Below are positions 27,764-37,327 of a stretch of 64,000 bases of DNA, in pieces; within the stretch, counting starts at the first letter, position 1; every line of letters starts with the position of its first letter. Source of the stretch: Candidatus Megaera endosymbiont of Mesostigma viride. Its GTDB lineage: Bacteria > Pseudomonadota > Alphaproteobacteria > Rickettsiales > Rickettsiaceae. The position numbers and the translations under genes are program-made. The stretch is from the NCBI GenBank assembly GCA_020410825.1, contig CP084576.1, forward strand, positions 434,001 through 498,000, in the 5' to 3' direction. The notes beneath the pieces are model-generated. The model was not told the origin of the DNA, did no database searches, and was given only the letters and a program-made list of their open reading frames with translations.

Positions 27764-29775
27764 TATATTAAACCAGCTTTATAAATTATGAACTCAATTA
27801 GTTTAATAAATAAAAGCGGAGAAACTATTCCTCCAAAACCACATAGTAAAATTATCCGCCATAAATACGTTTTGTTTTGTACATTTTTTAAATTATAGGA
27901 AATTAGTGGTAGAAGGGATGGTATTATTAACCCATTGAAAATAACAGAAGCAAGTAATATGCTATCTATCGATTGGAATTGCATAATATTTAATTTTGAC
28001 AGGGAAGGAAAAGCCGTAGTAAATAATGCTGGAACAATGATAAAATATTTAGCTAAATCAGAAGCTATAGAGTAGACCGTTATAGCTCCTTTTCTTACTG
28101 TGATTTTTTTACATTCATTCTTTAATTCAATAATACCTAGTAAATTGTGATATTTTGCAACAATATTACCTGCTAGTATTGAGTGCACATACCCCCTATC
28201 TTCAAACGTATAACCTATATCAGCTTGTGCCAAAGCTAATGCATCATTTAATCCATCCCCGCACATACCTACAATAAATCCTTTTTCTTGAAGAGATCTA
28301 ATTACCTCAAGTTTTTTTTCAGGTGTACAATCAGCATAAAAATTTTTTATGCCCAGTTTTTTTGCAATATAAGAAGCCGTAATAGCGTTATCTCCTGTAA
28401 CCATTATTGTGGCAATTCCTGAGCTCTCAATACTACGTATCTGTTTTACAACTCCTTTTCTAAAACTATCGTGCAAATTTATGATACCTATTATCTTTTT
28501 ATTAACAGTTAAAATTAAAGGAGTTCCGTGTGTTTTTGCTACTTCCTTAACTATACTTTGTACTTCTTGAGGAAAGGATTCTATAGTTTTTCCAAGGTAG
28601 TTTGCTATCGACTGTAAACTACCTTTTCTAATTTCCATATTACTATAGTTGCATCCACTAATAGGATTTGAGGCTAGAAATGGCAAATAGTCGTACAATT
28701 CAAGATTTATTTTTTTATCCAAATCTTTGTAATTTTTTATGGAAAAAGCGGTTATGCTCTTTCCTTCCTCAGTATTATCATTTATGGAAGATAAATATAA
28801 ATACCTAAAATAATCTTTTTCATCAGTTTTTGAAGTTAATTTGAAGTTAACCATTTCTCGTTGGCCGACAGTTAAAGTACCAGTTTTGTCAAGCAGTACA
28901 ATATCGAGGTCAACCGCATTATCAAAAGCCACTTGATCCTGAACGATTATATTACGCTCAGCAAGTTTGACCATACCGTTATAAACAACAACCTTTTGTA
29001 AAGTAGAAATTGTGGTTGGAAGCAGCACTACCATTAAAGCAATCAAATAAATAACCGGTATTTCTACACCAGAATAGCTAGCTATTACCCACATGACAAA
29101 AATCACATTAGCAAATAATATTGATAACCCCATCATTAATTTTTGCAGGGCTACCTCAGAAGGCATAGCTCGTCTATTTATGTTTCGAAGTAACCTATCT
29201 ACTCTAGTAAAAAAGGACTTATTACTAGCAAAACTGACTTTCATTACAATCCAATCTCCTCCTTCTACTATACTGCCAGCTATTAGGATATTATCTTTAG
29301 TAGGGCTTTTTAATTTATGCTCTAAAGAACCTGTTATATCAGTTTCATTAACATAACTCATACCTTTTATGACTTCACCGTCAAAAGGTACTTCTTCACC
29401 ACTATGTAACAAAATTAAGTTTCCTGATTTTATAGAATCTTTTTTCACTTTTTGATAATCATCAACATCATTAAGTGAATTAAGTTTTTTAATTAATGCA
29501 TGATTGTTAGTAATTTTTTCTGAGATAACCTTAAAATTTTTTCTGCTATAAGCAAATTCCGTAAATACAGAAAAAAACATAGTCATCCATAACCAAAAAG
29601 TTATCTGTCCGTAAAGAAGTGCTTTGTCGTTGTGGTAAAATATCTGTTGTAAGAAGATAATAAAAGCAGAACAAGAGAGAACAAAAAGAATTAAAGATAA
29701 AGGGTTTTTCACGTAAGAAATTAACTCTATAAATCTAAAAGTTTTCCTAACTGTAGGTTGTTCTGCCTTTTGCAT
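27763..29775 (-). CDS. kdpB: KdpB-like P-type ATPase subunit lacking the TGES glutamate
   Basis: KdpB is the ATP-hydrolysing subunit of the KdpFABC potassium pump. The 670-residue chain aligns end to end with KdpB: two N-terminal helices, actuator domain, helices 3-4 with VVLLPTTISTLQK, the phosphorylation motif LLDKTGTLTVG with Asp296, KGS in the N-domain, TGDN, MCGDGLNDALALAQAD, and SIASDLAKYFIIVPA with the membrane Asp573/Lys576 pair. Three changes stand out. The actuator motif TGES reads TGSL (residues 148-151), so the glutamate needed to dephosphorylate the enzyme is gone; GDGTNDAPAL is GDGLNDALAL; PTTIGGL is PTTISTL. The frame is intact. Its ATG follows the lysC stop directly (TAAATG). 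Confidence 0.85.
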   Translation of the reverse strand: MQKAEQPTVRKTFRFIELISYVKNPLSLILFVLSCSAFIIFLQQIFYHNDKALLYGQITFWLWMTMFFSVFTEFAYSRKNFKVISEKITNNHALIKKLNSLNDVDDYQKVKKDSIKSGNLILLHSGEEVPFDGEVIKGMSYVNETDITGSLEHKLKSPTKDNILIAGSIVEGGDWIVMKVSFASNKSFFTRVDRLLRNINRRAMPSEVALQKLMMGLSILFANVIFVMWVIASYSGVEIPVIYLIALMVVLLPTTISTLQKVVVYNGMVKLAERNIIVQDQVAFDNAVDLDIVLLDKTGTLTVGQREMVNFKLTSKTDEKDYFRYLYLSSINDNTEEGKSITAFSIKNYKDLDKKINLELYDYLPFLASNPISGCNYSNMEIRKGSLQSIANYLGKTIESFPQEVQSIVKEVAKTHGTPLILTVNKKIIGIINLHDSFRKGVVKQIRSIESSGIATIMVTGDNAITASYIAKKLGIKNFYADCTPEKKLEVIRSLQEKGFIVGMCGDGLNDALALAQADIGYTFEDRGYVHSILAGNIVAKYHNLLGIIELKNECKKITVRKGAITVYSIASDLAKYFIIVPALFTTAFPSLSKLNIMQFQSIDSILLASVIFNGLIIPSLLPLISYNLKNVQNKTYLWRIILLCGFGGIVSPLLFIKLIEFIIYKAGLI

Positions 29776-31002
29776 TTAGCCATCTTTTTTATTGTTAAGC
29801 CTAAAATGTTTATGCAGCAATTTAATAGCTTTTTCCGTGTCCTGATCTTCTAAAACAACGGTAAATCTGGTTTCTGTTAAATCAATGCCTTTTACTTTTA
29901 TCTGTTGATTACTTAATAAGGTAATAATATCGAAACAGATACCACTATAGTTTTTTATACCATATCCCACGGCTGTTACTGTAGAAATGTTTGATTTAAT
30001 ATCGTAAATTAATATTTTAGAGGTGCTTTTTAAATTATCTAAAGTAGCTTGAAATTTGTTTTTGTCAGCTAGGCTTGCTATCAAATTAATTTTGTTATGA
30101 GCGTAAATTTCTATTTTATCTACAATTAAGCCTTCTTCAGTAAATTTATTGATTACTTCAGAAAAACTATCTGGAGCGCAGGTAATATCAATCTGTATAA
30201 TATTTTTATTTGAAGTTATTGCAGTAATTAACCTTTTTTCCATTTTAGATTCCATATCAAAATTTTTTGAGCTTATTAATGTTCCCGGATTATCATCAAA
30301 AGATGATAAAATTTTCATATCAAATTTGTACCTTGCAGCGGCAAGAGCTGCCCTTGGATGCAAAACTTTTGCGCCATAACTGCTTAAGGTGAGCATTTGC
30401 TCGCATGTTATATAATCAATTTTAATAGCATCATGAACTACCCTCGGATCAGCACTAAATACCCCTGTTACATCTGTATAAATATCTGCCCTATCTGCTC
30501 CAATTGCTGCTGCCACAAGGGCTGCTGTAGTATCAGAACCTCCTTTACCAAGAGTCGTAAGCTGTTTTTTGCTGGTAACTCCCTGAAAACCAGTAATAAC
30601 TGGAATAATGCCTTCTGATAGTAAATCATGGATAAAGTCAGAATTTATAGAGTCTACCTGAGCGTTGGCAAAAACATTATCCGTTAAAATAGGTATTTGC
30701 CATCCTTGGAGGGAGCGAGCCTTTAACCCTACCCTTTGTAATTCAAGGGCAACTAGCCCGGAAGTTAAAATTTCACCACTACCTACGACAGCGTCGTACT
30801 CCTGCATATGTTCATATGAATTTAATGGTGATACCTCACTGCACTTAGCAATTAAAGAGTTAGTGACCCCAGCCATAGCAGAAACAACTATTACCAGTTT
30901 ATGACCGGCTTCATATTCCTTTAAAATGATTTTTGCTATTGTTTGAATCCTTATGGTATCAGCAACTGAGGTACCACCAAATTTTTGGACAATTAAAGCC
31001 AT
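29776..31002 (-). CDS. lysC: Aspartate kinase
   Basis: Phosphorylates aspartate, the first step to diaminopimelate, lysine, threonine and methionine. The 408 residues contain the kinase domain (VQKFGGTSVADTIRI at the start, VVSAMAGVTNSLIAK, TLGKGGSDTTAALVAAAI, DIYTDVTGVFSADPR) and two C-terminal ACT regulatory domains (from about residue 265). In Rickettsiaceae the usual purpose is diaminopimelate for peptidoglycan. The gene is first in a tight set with kdpB (zero bases apart) and kdpC (overlapping). Confidence 0.94.
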   Translation of the reverse strand: MALIVQKFGGTSVADTIRIQTIAKIILKEYEAGHKLVIVVSAMAGVTNSLIAKCSEVSPLNSYEHMQEYDAVVGSGEILTSGLVALELQRVGLKARSLQGWQIPILTDNVFANAQVDSINSDFIHDLLSEGIIPVITGFQGVTSKKQLTTLGKGGSDTTAALVAAAIGADRADIYTDVTGVFSADPRVVHDAIKIDYITCEQMLTLSSYGAKVLHPRAALAAARYKFDMKILSSFDDNPGTLISSKNFDMESKMEKRLITAITSNKNIIQIDITCAPDSFSEVINKFTEEGLIVDKIEIYAHNKINLIASLADKNKFQATLDNLKSTSKILIYDIKSNISTVTAVGYGIKNYSGICFDIITLLSNQQIKVKGIDLTETRFTVVLEDQDTEKAIKLLHKHFRLNNKKDG

Positions 31003-31116
31003 AAATGTTGTTTATAGGTATCGGTTATTTTAATCGTTGAACATTCTATCAGTTTGCAGTAACCTTTTGAAGAACAATTTATTGATTAAGCTACTTTCTT
31101 GTAACTTGTAAATTCT

Positions 31117-31881
31117 ATGGATAAAAAATCGTCAGTAAATCAAAATGAATTAAACAAATTTAATAAGACATCGGAGGAATGGTGGGATAAATCCGGAGAA
31201 TTTAAGATCTTACATCAAATAAATCCTATTAGAATTCAATATATTAATGATAAAATTGCAGAACATTTTAATAGCATCCAAAATAAGGAGGATGATTTAC
31301 AACCTTTAAAAAATCTTAATATTATAGACATTGGTTGCGGCGGTGGATTAATAAGTGTTCCTATTTGCCAGTTAGGAGCGAAAGTTACAGCTATTGATGC
31401 AAATTCTTACAATATAAAAGCGTTATCAGAATACGCAAAAAATAATAACCTCGCTATAAACCCAATAAACACTACTGTTGAGGAATATATTAGTAATTAC
31501 CCCGATCAGTTATATGATGTTGTACTATGTTTAGAAGTTTTAGAACATGTATCAAATCAAAGTGCATTTATCCAAAATTTACTAAAATTATTGAAACCCA
31601 CTGGAATGCTTATCCTATCAACTATTAACCGTACTATAAAATCTTATGCCCAAACAATAATTGCCGCCGAGTATATATTAAAATGGATGCCTATTAACAC
31701 CCACGATTACTCAAAATTTTTGAAGCCTTCAGAATTGTACAAAATTCTTGAAGCAAGTAATTTTCAGCTAAAAAACCTTACCGGTTTAAAATTCGATATT
31801 ATAACTAATACATGGTATTTATCGGATGATATTGACGTCAATTACTTTGCTTGCGTTATAAAAAATTCTTATCCCAGTTAA
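31117..31881 (+). CDS. ubiG: Ubiquinone biosynthesis O-methyltransferase
   Basis: Performs both O-methylations in ubiquinone synthesis. The 254 residues start with the UbiG-specific block ELNKFNKTSEEWWDKSGEFKILHQINPIR, followed by the SAM-binding motif NIIDIGCGGGLISVP near residue 70, VVLCLEVLEHVSNQ and STINRTIKSYAQTIIAAEYILKWMPINTHDY, the last being diagnostic for UbiG. Transcribed alone, divergently from lysC. Confidence 0.95.
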   Translation: MDKKSSVNQNELNKFNKTSEEWWDKSGEFKILHQINPIRIQYINDKIAEHFNSIQNKEDDLQPLKNLNIIDIGCGGGLISVPICQLGAKVTAIDANSYNIKALSEYAKNNNLAINPINTTVEEYISNYPDQLYDVVLCLEVLEHVSNQSAFIQNLLKLLKPTGMLILSTINRTIKSYAQTIIAAEYILKWMPINTHDYSKFLKPSELYKILEASNFQLKNLTGLKFDIITNTWYLSDDIDVNYFACVIKNSYPS

Positions 31882-31968
31882 ATAGCCATAAAAGCTTAAC
31901 TTTCTTGCTTGTTAAAACAAATTTATATACAATTATCGAACTGCTAATAATAGATTAAGGATATTCCA

Positions 31969-34722
31969 GTGAAGAAATTTTTAAAATACTCAGGTTTACT
32001 GCTTGTTTGTGGTCTCATTTTATTGCTCCTAATTCCATTTTTTGTCCCCTTAGATAAATACAAAGTAATAGCTTCTCAAAAAGTTAAAGAAGAAATAGGA
32101 AGGCAATTAGAAATAAACGGGCCAATAAGCTTATCCTTATTACCAAATCCAAAAATTAATCTTAAAGATATTAAACTTTCATCAATACCTGGGGCGCACT
32201 ACCCTTCCCTATTTGAAGCTAAAGAAGTAACAGCTTCTGTATCTTTATTTTCTTTGCTTACTGGAAATATAGTAATTTCCGAAATAGAAGTTAATAATCC
32301 TGTTATTAACCTTGAGTATATGGCAAATGGCTCATCTTCTTGGGACTTTTCAAAATCAGTATCACCTGAAAAAAATTCTAACGGAGAATCTTCAAAAATT
32401 GAGGGAAAAAGTGAACTATATATAAACTCTCTTAAAATCCTAAAAGCTAAAATAAATTATATTAAAACACCTAATACAGAGTCCGATTTAAAAGTTTTTG
32501 AAATTGATAATCTACAAATCAAAAACTTCCGTGGGCCTAATAAATTAACCTGCGAGTTTTCTTCTACCAACAAAGATTATATTCTCAAAGGTGACATCAA
32601 AGAGGATAAAGAAACTCTAACCTTAAAAGCAAGTGTAAATATCTTAAAAGAAGAAATTAATTTATCAGGTAATTTTGATCCTAAAACTGTAACTTTTATC
32701 GGTAAATTGGAACTAGAGGGGGATGCTAAAAATCTTAGAAATTTTATACCTACCCTTAATATTGATGATAACATAAAACACAAACTTACTTTAAATATTA
32801 ATGCCGATAAAAACTTAGTAAAAGTTACTGATATTGATATTAATTTTGGAGAATTAATTGCTAAAGGTAGCTCTAATTACAATATTGAAAAAAACGAAGC
32901 TGATTTAACGCTTAAATTAAACCCCGGCAATGCAGATATTATCCTTACTCCTCTGGCTCGAACTGATAAAGGCTTACACGAGAAGATATACATAAAAGCC
33001 GCTGCCCTTGAACCTATAATTAGCGCGTTAAAAATTAGCCCTAAAGATTTACCGGCTTCTATAATCAACCAATCTTTTTCTTTTTCAACAAATCTAACCT
33101 ATTTAGATCAGGAGCTCCTTTTAAAAGATATAAATTTAACTATTGATAAAGCTAGCTTAAGTGGGAGTTTTACACTGAAGAACTGGGAGAAAGATTTAAC
33201 CGTAGCTTATGATTTAAACACTAATTATCTAAAGGCGTTTACTGGCTTATTTGCTATAAATTTGCCTGTTAATATTGATGATCTACAGATCAAAGGGGAA
33301 ACTGCCAAAATAAAAGATACATTTAAAACTGATAATACAGTAATAGCGGCAAAAACTACTAATATTATTAAAGGCGATATTATTTTAGGGGATAATATAA
33401 AACCCTCTTTAACTTTAATTAGTTCGGGGAATAATTTAGGACAAACTCTTGGACAATTACAAAAATCTACTCCCAACTCAGAACTTGGAAGTTATTCTCT
33501 CTCTGCAAAAATTGAAGGAGATTTAAAAAAACTTGTTGAAATATCTGTAGATAAATCTACTTTTTCGTTAAATAATACTCCTCTTAATATTAACGGTCTG
33601 CTAAGTCTAAATTTATCCAATGCTAAACCAAAAATCTTATTAAATTTAAAAATGTCTACCTTGAATTTAGACGGTATAACAAGCAGTAATACTTCGACTA
33701 CTACTAGTAACCTAAAGGGCATCAAGGAAGAACCATCTAGTAGGTCTCGTTGGTCAAGTAGTAAAATAGATTTATCATTTTTAAAAAAAATAGATGGGGA
33801 CGCTACAATAACAACTCAGAAAGTTATTAAAGGAGAGCTAATATTTGATAGTATAAAAACAGTGATAAAGTTAACTGACGGAATTTTATATTTAAAATCT
33901 TTAAGCGGAAACTTATATGGCGGCCATTTAGAAGCATCAGGCCAGGTTACGTCTGAGCAATCCCAAACGGCAAGTTTTAAAGCAAGTTTAAAAGGAGCAC
34001 ACTTAAAAAACATGATTCCTCATGGTAGAAAAATTAAGGTTACTGAAGGCACAGTCAATTTTGATGCCGATTTAAGAACCAGTGGTCAAACTGAGTACCA
34101 ATATATAAGCAATTTGTTTGGTAATGCTCAATTAACAGCTGTTAATGGTCGTGTTAGTGGCTTTGATTTACAGAAAATACTCAATAGCTTTAAAAATATA
34201 AAAAATCTTGATAGTTTTTTAACAAGTCTTGATTCTTCATTCTCCGGTGGAGAAACCTCTTTTAACCAACTAGCAATTGATACTAATATAAAAGATGGAA
34301 TTGCTAACATTACTAAATGTAATTTAGACGTACCTTCTGCAAATATGGCAGCCACCGGAAATATTAACCTTCCAAAATATACGATAGATGTAAACAGCAC
34401 CATAAATATTGATATGAAATCAATGCCACCTTTAAAAGCTCATATTTACGGCCTCTTGGATAACCCGCAACACAAATTAGATACAAAGGCTTTACAAGAG
34501 CATTTAATAAAAAATGTTTTAACTAATGTAATAGATAACATAAGAAAAAACAAAAAACCTGAAGATATACTAAAAGGTATTATTGGCGGTGGTACAGGAA
34601 ATGATGAAAACTCCTCAAAACAACCGGTAGATCCTCACCCAGAATCTACTCCATCAGAGCAAAATCCAGCCAAAGAATTAGAATCTCAGGTTAAAAAGCA
34701 ATTAAAAGGGTTATTTAAATAG
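31969..34722 (+). CDS. AsmA-family envelope protein
   Basis: A 917-residue protein anchored by an N-terminal helix (residues ~8-28) with a long periplasmic beta-rich body. The N-terminal block DKYKVIASQKVKEEIGRQLEINGPISLSLLPNP and NVSLFSLLTGN-like segment are typical of AsmA; the C-terminal part (VTEGTVNFDADLRTSG, LFGNAQLTAVNGRVSGFDLQKIL) is the AsmA C-domain. Family members such as AsmA, TamB and YhdP influence outer-membrane assembly and lipid transfer. The start is a GTG at 31969 with AAGGAT upstream. The end is a Pro/Ser/Glu-rich hydrophilic stretch. Exact role here is not known. Confidence 0.88.
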   Translation: MKKFLKYSGLLLVCGLILLLLIPFFVPLDKYKVIASQKVKEEIGRQLEINGPISLSLLPNPKINLKDIKLSSIPGAHYPSLFEAKEVTASVSLFSLLTGNIVISEIEVNNPVINLEYMANGSSSWDFSKSVSPEKNSNGESSKIEGKSELYINSLKILKAKINYIKTPNTESDLKVFEIDNLQIKNFRGPNKLTCEFSSTNKDYILKGDIKEDKETLTLKASVNILKEEINLSGNFDPKTVTFIGKLELEGDAKNLRNFIPTLNIDDNIKHKLTLNINADKNLVKVTDIDINFGELIAKGSSNYNIEKNEADLTLKLNPGNADIILTPLARTDKGLHEKIYIKAAALEPIISALKISPKDLPASIINQSFSFSTNLTYLDQELLLKDINLTIDKASLSGSFTLKNWEKDLTVAYDLNTNYLKAFTGLFAINLPVNIDDLQIKGETAKIKDTFKTDNTVIAAKTTNIIKGDIILGDNIKPSLTLISSGNNLGQTLGQLQKSTPNSELGSYSLSAKIEGDLKKLVEISVDKSTFSLNNTPLNINGLLSLNLSNAKPKILLNLKMSTLNLDGITSSNTSTTTSNLKGIKEEPSSRSRWSSSKIDLSFLKKIDGDATITTQKVIKGELIFDSIKTVIKLTDGILYLKSLSGNLYGGHLEASGQVTSEQSQTASFKASLKGAHLKNMIPHGRKIKVTEGTVNFDADLRTSGQTEYQYISNLFGNAQLTAVNGRVSGFDLQKILNSFKNIKNLDSFLTSLDSSFSGGETSFNQLAIDTNIKDGIANITKCNLDVPSANMAATGNINLPKYTIDVNSTINIDMKSMPPLKAHIYGLLDNPQHKLDTKALQEHLIKNVLTNVIDNIRKNKKPEDILKGIIGGGTGNDENSSKQPVDPHPESTPSEQNPAKELESQVKKQLKGLFK

Positions 34723-35121
34723 CATTAGAAGGTCAATCATTTATTTTGATCAAATGTCTCAAATATTTGATTATTACCGACTAACTATATGTTCTCAGCT
34801 TGCGATAACATGATACTTTTGATTAACTGAGAATACAGCTTAATTGCTATCCAACTTGTGATCTAAGGAGAGGTTTCATTAAATTACCTCTTTACCTATT
34901 TGAGTCTGTTCATTGTGCCTTCACGAAGTATCCGGTATTTTAAATACGATATAATTACCTGAGTGGCTAGATGTTACCAATAGTGAGGTAAAATACATAA
35001 AAATGCCTTGACAATAAAAAGCTTTTCTCTAATTTGAAAACATGATCAGATGTTCCAGAATATTCTAATATTTCTATAACTACTTTAATAAGGGACATTC
35101 TAAAGATTTAAAAGGTTAGGA
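34723..35121. other. 399-base intergenic region
   Basis: Between the AsmA-family gene and the glycosyltransferase cluster. I see a spaced inverted repeat TTCTCAG...CTGAGAA (around 34793-34834) and a possible -35 TTGACA at 35008-35013 with a poor -10 (AATTTG) 17 bases later. A 19-codon frame from 34755 has no convincing start signal. No conserved gene remnant was recognised. Confidence 0.4.
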
Positions 35122-36042
35122 ATGATAATAGAAGTAAGTTTTATTATTACGGTTTTCAATAAAGCGAAATATTTGCCTATTACCATTCATTCGATCTTAC
35201 GACAAACAGAAAATTTAAGCTGTGAGTATATATTTGTTGATGATGCTTCATATGATGATTCGATTAAAGTTATAAAACAAAGCTTTAACAGTTACCAAAA
35301 ACTTACTATTTTAGCTAATAAACAAAATAAAGGCCCGGCTTGTTGCCTTAATCAAGGATGTGCAGTGGCTTCTGGGAAATACTTTTTTTTAATAGATGCA
35401 GATGATATTTTAGTAAAAAATTCTCTTAAAATTATGCTAGATGCAATAAAAAAGGAACATGCCGATTTTGTATTCGGTGGTTATAAAATAACTAACCAGG
35501 AACAAAAAGATCTCTTGAACATACAATTAACCGATAATACAGATTATCAAGTAAGCTCTACTCCTCTAGATACCCTGCTTAATGGGCAATACGTTAGGAT
35601 GAGCTATTTAACAACTAAAGAGTTATATTTGAAATCAGGCGGAGCTAATGATAAGATTTTTATTCAAGATGAATCATTACCGCTTAGGCTTGCCTATAAC
35701 GCAAAGAAGATGCTTACCATGAGTCACTCTGCTGTATATGCCGGCAAAAATGATAATTCATTATCCAAAAATAAGCTACAGCAAATTCATGATCGTTTTT
35801 ACGCCTATTATTTTGCTTTATTAGAATTTACTCAATTAACTATTTCTCAAAAGAAGGAAATATATAAAAGAGCCATCTCTTCTGTTTGGAAGGCGAAAAG
35901 ATTGAGAAAAGAATTAATTCATCGTTTATTCTTTATTATCTATTTAAAAATAAAATTAATCCCAATCAATCCAAATATAAAAGAGCTAAGTAAATATAAA
36001 TATTTTATTGATAATTTAAAACATGTTAGAAAGCCACTTTAA
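35122..36042 (+). CDS. Family 2 glycosyltransferase
   Basis: A 306-residue GT-A enzyme that adds a sugar from a nucleotide sugar to a glycan, most likely LPS or another surface polysaccharide. N-terminal VSFIITVFNKAKYLPITIHSILRQ, YIFVDDASYDDS (nucleotide-binding Asp pair, residues ~40) and FFLIDADDILV (the DxD motif, about residue 90) are clear. The C-terminal third is Lys-rich and predicted helical, probably membrane-associating. The last 20 bases overlap the next gene. Sugar specificity cannot be told. Confidence 0.88.
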   Translation: MIIEVSFIITVFNKAKYLPITIHSILRQTENLSCEYIFVDDASYDDSIKVIKQSFNSYQKLTILANKQNKGPACCLNQGCAVASGKYFFLIDADDILVKNSLKIMLDAIKKEHADFVFGGYKITNQEQKDLLNIQLTDNTDYQVSSTPLDTLLNGQYVRMSYLTTKELYLKSGGANDKIFIQDESLPLRLAYNAKKMLTMSHSAVYAGKNDNSLSKNKLQQIHDRFYAYYFALLEFTQLTISQKKEIYKRAISSVWKAKRLRKELIHRLFFIIYLKIKLIPINPNIKELSKYKYFIDNLKHVRKPL

Positions 36043-37327
36043 TTTTTGTATAAAACTAAATTCCATATACCTATTAGAAGACAAAGAAGTCGCTTTACGT
36101 AAAGCCGCTCTTGTTTTGACGTCATTCATCCCTTTGCTTTTACTTTTTTCTCGAGCAATTGCCGATATAGCATTAACTACGACAGGAATTTTATTTGTCA
36201 CTTATTGTATTAGAGCTCAGTATTATAGCTATATTAAGCAACCGATTGTAATAACTTTAATACTTCTTTGGCTATGGTTTATGATAACCTCGTTATTTGC
36301 TTTTTCTAATAATACCCAAGCATTTTTTATGAGCTTTGTTTATATCCGATTTATATTATTTTTTATAGCTTGTGCTTATTGGTTATTTACTGATATAAAA
36401 GCGTTCCAATTCGCAAGCATAATAATTACTATAACTTTGATTATAGCCGCTAGTGATGCATTATTTCAGTTTATTAGCGGTTTTTCAATTAGCGGAAAGC
36501 CACAATGGGGAGCACGCTTAACAGGGTTACTTCGGAGACCAGATATTGGAATTTACCTGGCAAAGCTAATTTTTCCAATAGCTTCTTTATGGATAAGTTT
36601 AGCTATCAGTTTTGAAAATAAGAAAAATTTATTTTTAAGTTACCTTTTCCTATTGTTAACAATTACTGTTATTTTTTTAACCGGTGAGAGAACAGCAACC
36701 GTCCTTTCTTTATTTGCTCTAACTTCATCGTTATTAATCATTGCTATATATAATAAGAATTTAAGAGCATACACTCTAACTACAATTGTTAGTGTTATTG
36801 GCCTACTTACCTGGATAATATATAAAGTACCATTCATTTACCAAAGGTTAATGGATTTTATGAATGACGTAAGCAATTTCCCTAACAGTTTATATGGTCA
36901 GTTATTTAAAGCTTCTATCCTTTCTTGGTATAAGTATGGTATTTTTACCGGAGTAGGAATCAGGCAATTTAGAAATTCCTGCCTTACTTTTAAAACAGAA
37001 GGGTTAGTAACTTATTGCGATATCCATTCTCATAATATTTACCTTGAAATATTATCTGAAAGTGGCGCTATAGGCTTGAGCCTATTTGTAATATTTGTAT
37101 TATTATGCTTACGGCAAGTTATAGTATCTGCTATTATGAATCGCAATAATTTTGGGAAATTCGTAAGTTGTATTTTTGCTTTTGCAGGACTAATTACTAT
37201 ACTTTTTCCTGTTAGTGTTACTATGAGCTTTATAACTAACTGGTCCGGAACATTAAATTGGACAGGAATATCATTATGTTTTTCCGCATTATTGTTGAAC
37301 TCTAAAAATAGTAAAATATCTTCATGA
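36023..37327 (+). CDS. O-antigen ligase / Wzy-family membrane protein
   Basis: A 434-residue inner-membrane protein with roughly 10-12 helices and a large periplasmic loop between about residues 290 and 340. The Wzy_C/O-antigen ligase pattern is visible: GARLTGLLRRPDIGIYLA in the middle, GERTATVLSLFALTSS, and the late loop FTGVGIRQFRN...DIHSHNIYLEILSESGAIGL, where the H-x-x-Y-L-E/GxxGL signature lies. It is expected to join a glycan from undecaprenyl diphosphate to lipid A core. ATGs overlap at both ends (20 bases with the upstream gene, ATGA with the downstream gene), so all three form one operon. Confidence 0.85.
   Translation: MLESHFNFCIKLNSIYLLEDKEVALRKAALVLTSFIPLLLLFSRAIADIALTTTGILFVTYCIRAQYYSYIKQPIVITLILLWLWFMITSLFAFSNNTQAFFMSFVYIRFILFFIACAYWLFTDIKAFQFASIIITITLIIAASDALFQFISGFSISGKPQWGARLTGLLRRPDIGIYLAKLIFPIASLWISLAISFENKKNLFLSYLFLLLTITVIFLTGERTATVLSLFALTSSLLIIAIYNKNLRAYTLTTIVSVIGLLTWIIYKVPFIYQRLMDFMNDVSNFPNSLYGQLFKASILSWYKYGIFTGVGIRQFRNSCLTFKTEGLVTYCDIHSHNIYLEILSESGAIGLSLFVIFVLLCLRQVIVSAIMNRNNFGKFVSCIFAFAGLITILFPVSVTMSFITNWSGTLNWTGISLCFSALLLNSKNSKISS

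Noticed and set aside
27763..29775. Calling kdpB a pseudogene
   Set aside because: The frame is full length with intact phosphorylation and membrane motifs and is tightly coupled to neighbours. Only the TGES change and missing kdpA argue for loss of the normal function, so it is kept as a CDS with that caveat.
32577..34403. A series of minus-strand ORFs inside the AsmA-family gene
   Set aside because: The AsmA-type frame is continuous with family motifs throughout, and the antisense frames have no conserved content.
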